Source of the DNA: Haplosporangium gracile
Lineage: Eukaryota; Mortierellomycota; Mortierellomycetes; Mortierellales; Mortierellaceae
Direction of reading: 5' to 3'
Assembly: GCA_015499985.1 (NCBI GenBank)
Contig: JAAAUF010000107.1
Span: 46,028 to 56,755 of the forward strand
DNA length: 10,728 nucleotides
The notes beneath the pieces are model-generated. The model did not search any database, was not told the origin of the DNA, and saw only the letters and a program-made list of their open reading frames with translations. Positions within the stretch are counted from its first letter, which is position 1; every line of letters begins with the position of its first letter. Below are positions 1 to 8,152 of the stretch, one piece after another. The position numbers were made by a program, and so were the translations under genes.

Positions 1-12
1 GGGGGGGGGGGG
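1..12. repeat. Poly-G run at the window edge
   Basis: Twelve consecutive G on the plus strand open the window. They fall inside the putative second intron of the left-edge gene and may run further beyond the edge. This is a homopolymer tract with no visible function. Confidence 0.9.
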
Positions 13-39
13 TGTTTTGCTTTGCCTTGTTGCCTTTAC

Positions 40-362
40 CTTGGTGTTGGACCAGTAGAGAAATAAACGCGTTGACTTGCAATTCAGGGCTGTCGTGGAA
101 TCCGCCTCCATCCAACTGGTCCTGCAGTTCTGTTAGTTGAGGAGGACACAAAGCAACGTTACAAAAGAGGCATGGTTAGTTTTGAATTGAAAAAAAAAAA
201 AAATAACGACGTCAGGAGGAGTAAAGTAAGGAGTGCGGGGGGGAAATTAACAGGATGAAGCACCGAACGGACAAGAAAGAGAAAGTGGAAGAAAGCTTGT
301 TGTTGAATGTTACCTGCGTAGAACTGGGCGGGCGATTCAAAAGTATAGGTGAAAAAGGCCAT
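40..362 (-). CDS. First two exons of an unrecognised gene, 3' end beyond the left edge
   Basis: I propose exon 1 at 362-314 and exon 2 at 129-40, both read on the minus strand. Exon 1 starts with ATG at 362 and encodes MAFFTYTFESPAQFYA plus one base. A GTAACA donor follows at 313. Exon 2 begins at 129 after an AACTAACAG acceptor and restores the frame, giving ELQDQLDGGGFHDSPELQ and then a hydrophobic VNAFISLLVQHQ. It ends at a CAAG/GTAAAG donor at 40/39. An ACTAAC branch-like site lies at 180-175, and the intron is 184 bases. The visible N terminus of about 46 residues has no signal peptide or membrane span and looks like the start of a soluble helical protein. I do not recognise the family. 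The support is frame continuity across the junction, the splice signals and the codon content. The pyrimidine-rich stretch upstream on this strand fits a promoter or leader. Confidence 0.55.
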
Positions 363-412
363 TGCTGGGGGAGAGGTGTGTGTGGTGTAGGCGGATGCAG
401 GTATGAGAGTGA

Positions 413-910
413 TCAGGAGCGAATGAAGCCTGGAAAAGATGGATATGAAGAGGAGCGAGCGTGAGAGTGGTATATATTATTGGCTTGGTGATGCAAGAGT
501 GAATAGTGAGAGGATGAATGTACAGAGGAGAGATGCAACGGATGAATGGCACAGTAGGAGGAATGGTGTAAGGTGGGTATCGGGTGAGTATAAGTGCGAA
601 TTAGAAGTGAGGATGAGAGTGAGGTTGTTAGATTGATGAGAAAGAAGGAGGGAAGATAAGAGTAAAGAAAAGAGAAGAGAAGCGAAGAAAAGCGAAGGAA
701 GAGAGAATGATGCCGACTGTTTGTCGGAGCAAGATAGAACTGGTGGGCGTGTGGAGTAAGGAGCAAGGAAGAGGCGAAGGGAAAGGAGAAGGAAGGGGAA
801 CAACAGCCGGAAGGAGACAAGTAGACGAGAAAAAAGGTTAACGAAGAAAGAAAAGAAAGAATGGTGAGTGCTGCAAAAGAAATATTGCACGGGTAGAAAA
901 AGGCATACAA
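413..910 (-). promoter_or_regulatory. Polypyrimidine-rich upstream region of the left-edge gene
   Basis: On the minus strand this half-kilobase is dominated by C and T, lacks stop codons over long stretches and points toward the ATG at 362. Pyrimidine-rich tracts before the start codon are common in fungal promoters. I see no convincing TATA box. The regulatory role is inferred from position and composition. Confidence 0.35.
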
Positions 911-1554
911 AGGGTACGCCTTCTTCGACCCAAGGAGCGGTGATCCGACATGGTGTCAAGCCAATTGTTTGAAATAATAGGCCCAAGGGGCCCTTACTCT
1001 TCCAGTCAGTCAGACACCAAGGTCACCGCTGTCCGTCTGTCTCCCATCCGGTTCTTATTCTTGGGTATGATCCAACAGAGAACGATGTCTCCTCTCGTCT
1101 CAAACGCTTGTATGGAAATATGTCTCGATTCAAAGATCACACACTCGCTCCCTCTCTCTCTCTCCGACCTAAATTCCGTCCAGAGGTACATGAGATGAAT
1201 TAGACCTCACTTCACTACATTGCGCCCATTGGGGACAGATAAACCCGCAAGGGTACCTCTTCTCCATGAAGACAACCTTGTCTTTTTACATTATTTCCAA
1301 CCCTTCTTCAGGCCATGCTCATCCTCCATTTTACAAGCTACATCTTCTTCTGTTTATTACAACATCATACCGTGATCCTTCTTCACACGGCCACGAGTTA
1401 CTTAAACTCCTTTCTCCATTGAGGGCCCCTCAAAAGAGAAGTGCAAATTCATTCGCAGCTGTGGCAATCCAGTCATGAAGACGACGAATCACAGGCGCCC
1501 TGGCTGCCTTTAATAGGCTTGAAAAAAAGACTTCATCCAAGGAAAGTGAGAAGA

Positions 1555-1573
1555 TCTGGGGCGGTACCCCAGA
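1555..1573. other. Perfect 7-bp hairpin downstream of PEX22
   Basis: TCTGGGG at 1555-1561 is the exact reverse complement of CCCCAGA at 1567-1573, with a five-base loop CGGTA. It lies about 50 bases beyond the AATAAA signal of PEX22 in the direction of transcription. It could fold in RNA or be chance; no function is known. Confidence 0.5.
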
Positions 1574-1621
1574 CGCCCAGTCACTCTCAGGGAAGACTCT
1601 CGTCATTGAGGGAGGATAGTG

Positions 1622-1627
1622 TTTATT
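1622..1627 (-). terminator. AATAAA polyadenylation signal of PEX22
   Basis: The plus strand reads TTTATT here, so the minus strand carries a canonical AATAAA. It lies 39 bases after the PEX22 stop codon, a plausible place for 3'-end formation. Confidence 0.55.
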
Positions 1628-1666
1628 GCATGCTGGGGAGAATACTAATACTGAACTGAAGGAAGC

Positions 1667-3485
1667 TCAGTTGCTGTACTCCGGGTTGAGGCTGCTACGC
1701 ATCAGTTGATCCGTCACCTCAACGTAGCCCTTTTTGCCTGCCTGTGTCACATATCCAGACACCAACGGCTCATGCTGGGGGGCCTTGAATACCTCCACAA
1801 ACGAGTCGCCCATTTGCTGTTGGCCGTTGACAATAGAGGATGTTCCCAGATCAGCAGATAACGACACTCCTTCCTCCTCTGATCTCCCAGGTAGCGATGA
1901 AGATGAAGAAGACGAAGAAGACCTGGATGATGAACTCGATCGAATATGAGATCGAGTCATAATATCTCCTTCCTGCTCCTGAGTATGTTGCTGGTGTTGA
2001 GAGATAGAAGATGTCCTGCTGTGTCCTGGCTTCTTTTGCACAAAGACCACCTTGGGCACAACTCCTTGCACCAACTCAACAACACTCTGCCGTGCCTCCA
2101 CATGGACTTGACTCTCAAGATGGCGCACCACATGGCTAACCCCCTCCTCTGTCTCACAGATCAACAGTTGACGGGGGTCAATCAACTTGGGCCCCCTTGT
2201 GCCCACAGGTGAGATGAGACCTGCGTTTTCAAGCATGGTCAGGATCTGATCTCGTTCCCGTTCCTGTCCTAGTTGCTGTTGTCTCTTGGCCTCGTCTTGT
2301 TCTTGGACCGTCATGACTCTTCCCTTGCCATTGGCCTGTTGATTATGCTGGTTCTGGTGTTGTGATGTTGATGGCAAGGCTGGGCAGAGCAAGATCAGAT
2401 GCAAATTATACGTCTCTGCGAGGTGGAAAAGTAAAGGAATCGCGCCCTCTACAAAGCCATAGTTAGGCGTGGTTGGATCTGGTGAAGGGTTCCATACGAT
2501 TGTCTAGATGATTGTAAATAATGGTCAACAAAGGATGAGAGCGAGAGTTAGGAAGGGATGCTTGCTGAGCCAATTGTGTTGTATGCTGACTACAAAGTTT
2601 TCCTGTTCGTTCGTGAGCCGCACTTTTCAACAACAAACATTAGAAAGAGATGACAAAGATGGTTTTGTCCCAACCGAGCACAGGAACAAACAATGTGAAC
2701 ACACAGCATGTCTGATCGAAAGTAGATACACGACCAAGACAACAGAAGCAACGAACAAGAGGGGCATGAACATACGTTTTTGAGAGAGATGGTCATGACT
2801 TTACGATTCCGCTTGACAGTCCTGGCAATCTTGGAACCAAGTCTCGATAATGAAGACGCCTGAGGCTATTACATACATGACCATTGCAAAAGAAGAATAT
2901 GGCGGGTGGGGGCAAGCAAGAATTAGTACGCGATCCAGTTTTTTTTTTTTTGCTTTCGATACAACAAGTATGAGCACATGTTCACGGGCAAGCAAGCACC
3001 GACAACAAAATGAAGCGCAACAGCAACCAAAAAACAAGGTTCCTCCGTCTTCCGTGTGATTGATCCATCATCCTGTTACCCTTTGTCTATTGATTATTAT
3101 CCACTTTTCTCCTGTGTCTTCAGTCGATTCGAAACGAAACGCAACTCCCTCCCGCTGCTTTAAAACGGGTTCCATAATCATCCTTGTCGTTATGGAAGAG
3201 AAAGATGTTGATAATTACCTCTGAGGATCGGGTATCGTCCTGTCGGCTTCCAGTTGCTGTCGAGTTGTTATCCAAACTGGGACGACCATTGTGATCCAGA
3301 CTAGAACGATTATCCCGTGAGTCGACCGTTCCGTTCGAACGACGACTGCTGTTGCTTCCTCCTGCTCCCTTTTGCTGCTGTTGACGGTAGACATAGACAC
3401 CTAGCGAGACCAGACTGCAGGCCAGGGTTGTGTAGGCGATCAGGGCGCCGATCTTTCTGTTCTTGTTCACTTGGTTCTTGCTCAT
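1667..3485 (-). CDS. PEX22: Peroxin-22, peroxisomal membrane anchor for the ubiquitin-conjugating enzyme Pex4
   Basis: Three exons in phase 0 (3485-3219, 2859-2776, 2503-1667) give 395 residues. Residues 1-11 are basic and 12-33 form one membrane span (IGALIAYTTLACSLVSLGVYVY). A Q/S/N-rich linker follows. Residues 96-125 read SRLGSKIARTVKRNRKVMTI and continue into SLKNTIVWNPSP. The core has GFVEGAIPLLFHLAETY (133-149), a Gln-rich insert (about 160-195), ERDQILTMLENAGLIS (200-215), then LICETEEGVSHVVRHL (231-246) and PKVVFVQKK. The order membrane span, WNPSPDP, MLENAGL and CETEEG-VRHL matches fungal and plant Pex22. Family knowledge: Pex22 holds Pex4 at the peroxisome so that Pex5 is ubiquitinated and recycled. 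Introns are 359 bases (donor GTAATT, branch TACTAAT near 2929) and 272 bases (donor GTATGT, branch CTAAC at 2551). The Ser-rich tail beyond about residue 275 is extra compared with yeast Pex22 (about 180 residues). The start has A at -3. Confidence 0.88.
1904..1949 (-). repeat. Serine run in the PEX22 tail
   Basis: TCT/TCA/TCG-rich codons encode a serine run broken by one arginine near residues 306-320 of the PEX22 product. The plus strand of the same DNA reads as an acidic GAA/GAT run, which creates a false open frame there. Confidence 0.8.
2939..2951. repeat. T13/A13 homopolymer in PEX22 intron 1
   Basis: Thirteen T on the plus strand, read as A13 in the transcript, lie inside the first intron of PEX22, just upstream of its TACTAAT branch-like site. 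No function is evident. Confidence 0.8.
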
Positions 3486-4270
3486 TGTGTTTTTGTTCGA
3501 TTAAGTGATGCTGACGAAGGGGTGCAAGGGAGAAGAGGGCGTGCGTTGTAAGTGATAGAAAGTGTACAAACAGGTGGGAGGATATGCCTGTGTTGTTTTT
3601 TGGGGCAGGGGTGAGGGTGATCTTGCAAAGTGAACAGAAGGAAGTGAAGAGCCGAAAGTGTTTCCGCGATGGCGATGCTTTAACAGACGAGAAGAGAGGG
3701 GAATGAAAGAAAGAAGGGACCAAGCGGGTGGTAGACAGTGGGTGTCGTTCTTGCTATAAATGGAGAGTGGAGTGGAGAGTGTATGGTTGGTCGTTTGTTG
3801 GTCTGCGGGCAAAGACTCCTTGTGGACTTTGGAAGGGCGAGGGGAGTAACGATGGACAGCAGTGACAAAGGCAAGAGGAAGAAAGGAAAGAGAGGAAAAT
3901 AGTAAGAAGAAGAAGAAAAATAAGAATAAGAAGAAAAAGGGACCATGGGTCGTTCTGTTCGCTTTCTGTTGTGCAGGCAAAAGGGGCACAGACAGACTGG
4001 CTGACATATGAAAGAAAGGAAAAAAAAGGATTTGCAATGACTAAAGAGAAATCCAGCCGGGGTCCCGTCATCATTGTCCCCGCTCCACAACTTCGGAGAA
4101 GCTTATTAGAGGGGACCCTGTTGGCGGGTGGGGAACAAGGAGAGCCAATTGATTATTCATTTCACTTTTCATGTCCTTGTCTTCTTTCTCTTTCTTCCTT
4201 AACACTCTCGCCTTACACGAACACTCTTGATCCCATTAGTCCCTTGATTGCTTGAAACCATGAAACCATG

Positions 4271-4308
4271 GCACACACACATACACACCACGCCACCACG
4301 CCACCATG
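4271..4308. repeat. CA microsatellite and CACCACGC tandem copy
   Basis: An interrupted CA repeat (4272-4288) runs into two exact tandem copies of CACCACGC (4286-4301) followed by CACCAT. It is a simple-sequence repeat in the divergent intergenic region. Confidence 0.7.
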
Positions 4309-5159
4309 TATGTATCCATGAAATAGCATGCTATTCTCTCACGCCAAAACACATCTTCGTATTTCCAACGGTGATCTCATCAGACTCGTTCTTCTTGAGT
4401 CTTGTGCCTTTCAGGGAGAGGTCTTATCATCGATTCCCAAACGGCTACTGCTGCTACTTAAGGCCATTGAACAATGGAATGGTATGTGTGCGTGTGTGCA
4501 GGTAACAAGTTGACTAAGGGACGAGCCATCCAAATGGCCAGGAGACTTACGCGTGTTTATCCGCTGCCCGCTGTCTGCCCGTCTGTTCCCCTAGCCGATA
4601 TCCGGTATGTAAACCGAGAGAAGGTGCACATTACATGCACATTTCGGATCGGTCTATCTCGCTTTCTATTATTTTTCCCTCGCTTTTTTCCTACATGCGC
4701 CGTATTCTTCGACAAAGAGTTCAATGCATCGAAAGAGACGAGTGTGGATTTGGTTGCTTACGGGTCCATGTCAAATAGAGCATCTGCAACCAGTAGCATA
4801 CGAATGCTACCTTTCACTTCGTCTCAATTTACCTTCTTCTTCTCGGCTGGGGAGCGACAGTGAGCGTGTAATTATCAAAGAGATGGCATGAACTCAATTA
4901 TGATCGGCTTGTATGCGCCTTGTCCCTTCCTTGTGTCGGCGCAAGAATACAACAGCAAAAGAACAAAAGGGCGCTCATGGTTCATGGTTCATGATGCTCT
5001 CTGTCCGTGTCCCCCTCCCTTTGCTTCGCAAACTGATAACAGAGGCAGGCAGAGTGAGCTGATCAAGCGACAGTCACATTTTTTTTTCTTGGTGCTCTTC
5101 CTTCAGACCGTTTACATGAAGTAAAAAGTGGTCTGACAGGCAGAACAGGTCAACGGTCA

Positions 5160-5304
5160 TAAAAACTGATTGCCTACTTCTTCACCTCATTCTCCCTTCT
5201 CTCATTTCTTCTTTGCTTTTCTTCACTTTTCATACTCAAGAAACAAACAACCAGACAGCCAATAACCAACCAACCGATTGCAACACAACAAGAACACACG
5301 CAAT
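5160..5304 (+). promoter_or_regulatory. Core promoter and leader of CAB2
   Basis: A pyrimidine-rich tract (about 5175-5235) is followed by an A/C-rich stretch with CAAACAAAC, a CCAAT pentamer at 5259-5263 and no T-rich blocks up to the ATG. A CT block followed by an A/C-rich leader is typical of fungal transcription start regions. The ATG at 5305 has A at -3 and G at +4. Start of transcription is inferred, not seen. Confidence 0.5.
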
Positions 5305-7545
5305 ATGGCTTCCTCACAACTCAACCATCCAACACCCATCAAACCAACCGCACTCAATGGAACCCATCTCTCATTAGACAACCACTCCAATGGAATCAAC
5401 GGTCAACAACACTACGTCCCCTCTCTCTCCTCAGGAGCTTCGACACCCGCGTCAACCGCCAGTCCAGGCCCCGTCTCGGCCGAAGTCTACTTCGCCTCCC
5501 ATGTTGCACCCAAATCCTTGCCCGAGAACGCCGAAAAGATCCGCACCTTTGTCGACCGCCACATGCATGAGGGTCGCCGTGTCGTCCTCGTCACCGTAAG
5601 TCTTTCTTGTTTCCGGCTTTTTTTTTGGTTAATGAAGAGGCAGATTAATGGGCGAATGACTGGGCGGGTGCATAAACGAGGCCGGCGATAATTAGGATTT
5701 TGACGTTCAACAAAGAAGATATTTTGGCATTTTGTTTTTCGCCTTTTCCGGATCGACACCATGCCAAGTTACAGGATCATGTCATGTCATGTCATGCAGG
5801 GCAATAAGGAAGACGGAAACATCACTTTATTCATTTACTTTTACACCATTCGCACATGGCAAGGAAGAGTGAAGGGAAGGGAATGGGTGGTATGCTCGTC
5901 ATTTCCCGTCATGCCAGATAACATGAGGGTTTAGTGTGTAAAAATATGAATTTGCCAATCGAGCAAACAGACAAACAGACCGACACGTTGTTTACTTTGT
6001 TGTTGGATTGTTTGTTTGTTTTGTAGCTGGTCATTGCGCCGAGTGCATCATTTATTTTTCTTCTTTTGTTATCGATCTACCTTCCCTCCCTCCTTCCTTC
6101 GCTCTTGTTACTTCGGACGAGTATCCTTTTTGGGGTATCCATTGTTCAACAAAAAAAAAAAAAAAGAGTCAGAGGGACAGTAAGCATACAAATCCAAAAA
6201 AAAGAGCTTTCGAGGTGTACACTTGACTAACCATCTCTCTCTCTCTCTTTGTCTCTCTTCATACGATTCACATCCAATGGGAATGGAAATCGACGTAGAG
6301 TGGAGGAACGACAGTGCCATTGGAGACACAGACGGTCCGGTTCATCGACAACTTCAGTGCAGGAACTCGTGGAGCGACATCGGCAGAGTTTTTCTTGGAG
6401 GAAGGCTACGCCGTCATCTTTATGCATCGCCAGTTTTCCCTCCAGCCTTACTCTCGCCATTACAGTCATTCCCGCAACTGTTTTTTGGAGTTTATGGAGG
6501 CCGATGATGATGGTATCCATGGTACGTCTTTGCCTGTTGCTTTTTGTTGGGTCAACGGAAACAATGATTTCCGGACTTTTTTTTGAGTTCGGAGTGTTGG
6601 GTGGGACAAGGAACAAGGGACCAGCATGCTTATCAGATTTTTTTTCCCTCTCTACTTTGATGTGACGGATGATTAGTGATGCCCGCATATGTTGACAAGA
6701 TGAAGTCCATCCTCGCCAAGTACCGTGCAGTAAGTCAAGAGGCAAAGAGTCGCTTTGTACAATGAGACATGAATGTACAAAAAGCTGAGAGGAAACTGTT
6801 TACACAAGGAAACATCTATGGACAGGAGGCATTCAGTCAAGGATGTTGTCCAATTGGATACTCATGAATAGGTCACTAACGAACAGGACACTTCTGGGGA
6901 GCTTATTTGGATAAAGATAACTGAACAAAACAACCTTGCTGACACACAAACCCTCGTCCATTTTTGCAAATGTAGACGCAAAAGGCGGGAACGCTGTTGA
7001 CGCTGGATTTTGTAACAGTAAACGACTATCTTTTCCTCCTGCGCGAGGCCGCTCAGATCATCTCCAAGATGGACGTCAATGCCATGTACTACCTTGCCGC
7101 CGCAGTCTCGGACTTCTTCATCCCTGCCGACAAGATGTCTCTACACAAGATCCAATCGGGCGATGGACTCTTGAACCTCTCGATGGACCAAGTTCCCAAG
7201 ATCTTGAAACCCCTCGTCAACGACTGGACCCCCAAGGCGTTCATTGTGTCGTTCAAGCTGGAGACGGAGGAGGCACTCTTGCCGCTCAAGTCCCGTCAGG
7301 CTCTGAAGCGATACGGACACCAGATTGTGATTGGAAATATCTTGACGACTAGGAAGAGGGTCGTCAAGATGATTACTGTGGATTCTGAGAGTGAGATCCG
7401 GTTGACGCCGGAGGAGGATGAGGTGCAGCATATTGAAATTGAGTCGCGCATTGTGCCAGAGTTGATTCAGAGGCATTCCGAATGGATTGAGGACTGTGGG
7501 AAGCATGGGCGATGTGGGGTCCGGGTCCGCACCACCTCGCAGTAA
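5305..7545 (+). CDS. CAB2: Phosphopantothenate-cysteine ligase (PPCS), coenzyme A synthesis
   Basis: Joins 4'-phosphopantothenate to cysteine, the second step of CoA synthesis from pantothenate. The eukaryotic enzyme is monofunctional and cytosolic and generally uses ATP. Exons are 5305-5595, 6299-6521, 6677-6729 and 6976-7545, giving 378 residues; yeast Cab2 is about 365. The first 60 or so residues are S/T/P-rich and variable. The conserved fold starts at GRRVVLVT, which joins exactly to SGGTTVP (98-104). [16 protein letters not shown] (112-127) is the signature nucleotide-binding segment. [15 protein letters not shown] (225-239), HKIQS (246-250) and [13 protein letters not shown] match the PPCS core. 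Donors are GTAAGT, GTACGT and GTAAGT. Branch-like sites are CTAAC at 6227 and CTGAC at 6939. Introns are 703, 155 and 246 bases. The frame is intact throughout. The start is the first ATG after an A/C-rich leader with good context. Confidence 0.95.
5596..6298 (+). other. Long first intron of CAB2
   Basis: At 703 bases this is the longest intron in the window. It begins with GTAAGT, carries a CATGT tandem repeat (5778-5796), an A15 run near 6151 and a second acceptor-like site, TTTGTTTTGTAG, ending at 6026. It then has TTGACTAAC (6223-6231), a CT microsatellite (6233-6248) and the GTAG acceptor. I found no convincing internal gene. The acceptor-like site at 6026 could allow an alternative exon, but no in-frame continuation is supported. 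Confidence 0.75.
5778..5796. repeat. CATGT tandem repeat
   Basis: CATGT is repeated three times and followed by CATG inside CAB2 intron 1. CATG is self-complementary, so the tract can pair with itself. It is probably a simple-sequence repeat. Confidence 0.85.
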
Positions 7546-7939
7546 ATACGGTAGCATGACTGGATGCTCTTGCTTTTTCTCTTCTTCTTCACTCTCTACT
7601 CTATACTTTTTATACGCCGTTCTAGAACTTATAAACATCTTGTACACATAGCCAAACGTTTGATTTTTGATACTACGGGAGCACACATTTACGCGCGGTA
7701 TTATTTGCGCGTCGGGAGGGTTTTCTTTCTTTTGTATAAGGATTTCATTTTACAACCATACACGTTCTCGCACATTTGTTCGTGTTCATCATCCAACCAA
7801 CATTAACATTACACATCCACGCCTCTCGAGATACGATACAATCGAGTTGCTTTAAAGATCATACCCGACGAAGAAGAGGAAGGGTTCATATTTGAAAAAA
7901 AGACGTAGATCAAACAAAGAGAAATACCTTCCCTCCTCC

Positions 7940-7957
7940 TGAGGATACGGATCCTCA
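7940..7957. other. Perfect 7-bp hairpin
   Basis: TGAGGAT (7940-7946) and ATCCTCA (7951-7957) are exact reverse complements around a four-base ACGG loop. It overlaps the stop codon of the candidate minus-strand frame ending at 7955. It could be an RNA structure in a 3' region or a chance palindrome. Confidence 0.5.
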
Positions 7958-8152
7958 AAGGTCAGTAAAGGTGGTGGTGGAGGTGGTCTGGTTCTCCCTC
8001 TCATGACTCTCTTTGTCGTCGGTCGAAGTATCTGAAGAGGGGCAAAGAAGGGACATTCGAAGCCAAGACAGAAATCTTGACATCATCATCCTCGCAGCTG
8101 CCTCGTCGTCGCCATCGTTGCATTCCTTGTCCGGAGAAGAAAATCGTTGCTC
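7955..8152 (-). other. Candidate coding exon, unrecognised
   Basis: A minus-strand open frame here reads EQRFSSPDKECNDGDDEAAA, followed by RMMMSRFLSWLRMSLL and a Ser/Thr/Asp-rich tail that ends at TGA (7957-7955). Its acidic-polar composition is like a disordered protein tail. A pyrimidine-rich TCTCTCCCTTCTGCAAG lies just before it and could act as an acceptor, joining to an upstream frame on the same strand near 8200-8370. The plus strand also has an open, codon-like frame over the same bases, so the strand is uncertain. No homology is recognised. An ATG triplet at 8089-8081 would give only a 44-residue product. Confidence 0.2.

Larger units (their letters stand above)
363..1666. other. Intergenic region between two tandem minus-strand genes
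   Basis: This 1.3 kb stretch separates the start of the left-edge gene from the end of PEX22. From about 370 to 900 the plus strand is strongly purine rich (GA repeats, AGAGAAG, GAAGGAAG); the minus strand is therefore pyrimidine rich, as in many fungal promoters and leaders, and lies directly upstream of the minus-strand ATG at 362. Long open frames here on the minus strand are S/L/F-rich and come from this composition. From 950 to 1660 the composition is ordinary. Several 60-80-codon open frames occur on both strands, with no recognisable domain and no good splice pairing. I see no tRNA, rRNA or mobile element. Confidence 0.6.
3486..5304. promoter_or_regulatory. Head-to-head intergenic region of PEX22 and CAB2
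   Basis: The two genes diverge from this 1.8 kb stretch. The left part (about 3500-4060) is purine rich on the plus strand, i.e. a pyrimidine-rich leader for PEX22. The right end is the CT-rich, then A/C-rich leader of CAB2. Between them are a CA-rich stretch with two copies of CACCACGC (4286-4301) and a GT-rich stretch (4484-4501). There are also open frames at 4328-4513 and 4474-4863 without recognised domains. I see no tRNA, transposon or strong TATA box. The middle may hold a small unrecognised gene, but I cannot establish one. Confidence 0.5.

Noticed and set aside
413..986. Long minus-strand open frames of 165-169 codons
   Set aside because: They are made of S, L, F and P codons from a CT-rich tract and overlap each other in different frames, with no domain. 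Composition explains the lack of stops.
1734..1949. Plus-strand frame with an acidic DEDEEDEED run
   Set aside because: It is the complement of the PEX22 serine run, and the PEX22 frame on the other strand has family motifs.
3501..4090. Several overlapping minus-strand open frames of 106-178 codons
   Set aside because: Same CT-rich effect upstream of PEX22. The peptides are low complexity and several frames are open at once.
4484..4503. GTATGT...GCAG as a tiny intron
   Set aside because: It would be about 18-20 bases, far below the other introns in this window. It is a GT microsatellite.
4474..4863. Plus-strand open frame of 129 codons
   Set aside because: The longest frame in the PEX22-CAB2 gap, but an open frame of this size is not improbable by chance in 1.8 kb. 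Its start overlaps a GT repeat, and no domain or upstream signal is seen.
6227..6745. Minus-strand open frame of 172 codons
   Set aside because: Antisense to CAB2 exons 2-3, and it runs through splice sites supported by the CAB2 protein.
7141..7686. Minus-strand open frame of 181 codons
   Set aside because: Antisense to the last exon of CAB2, whose protein matches the PPCS family throughout. The antisense peptide has no recognised motif.
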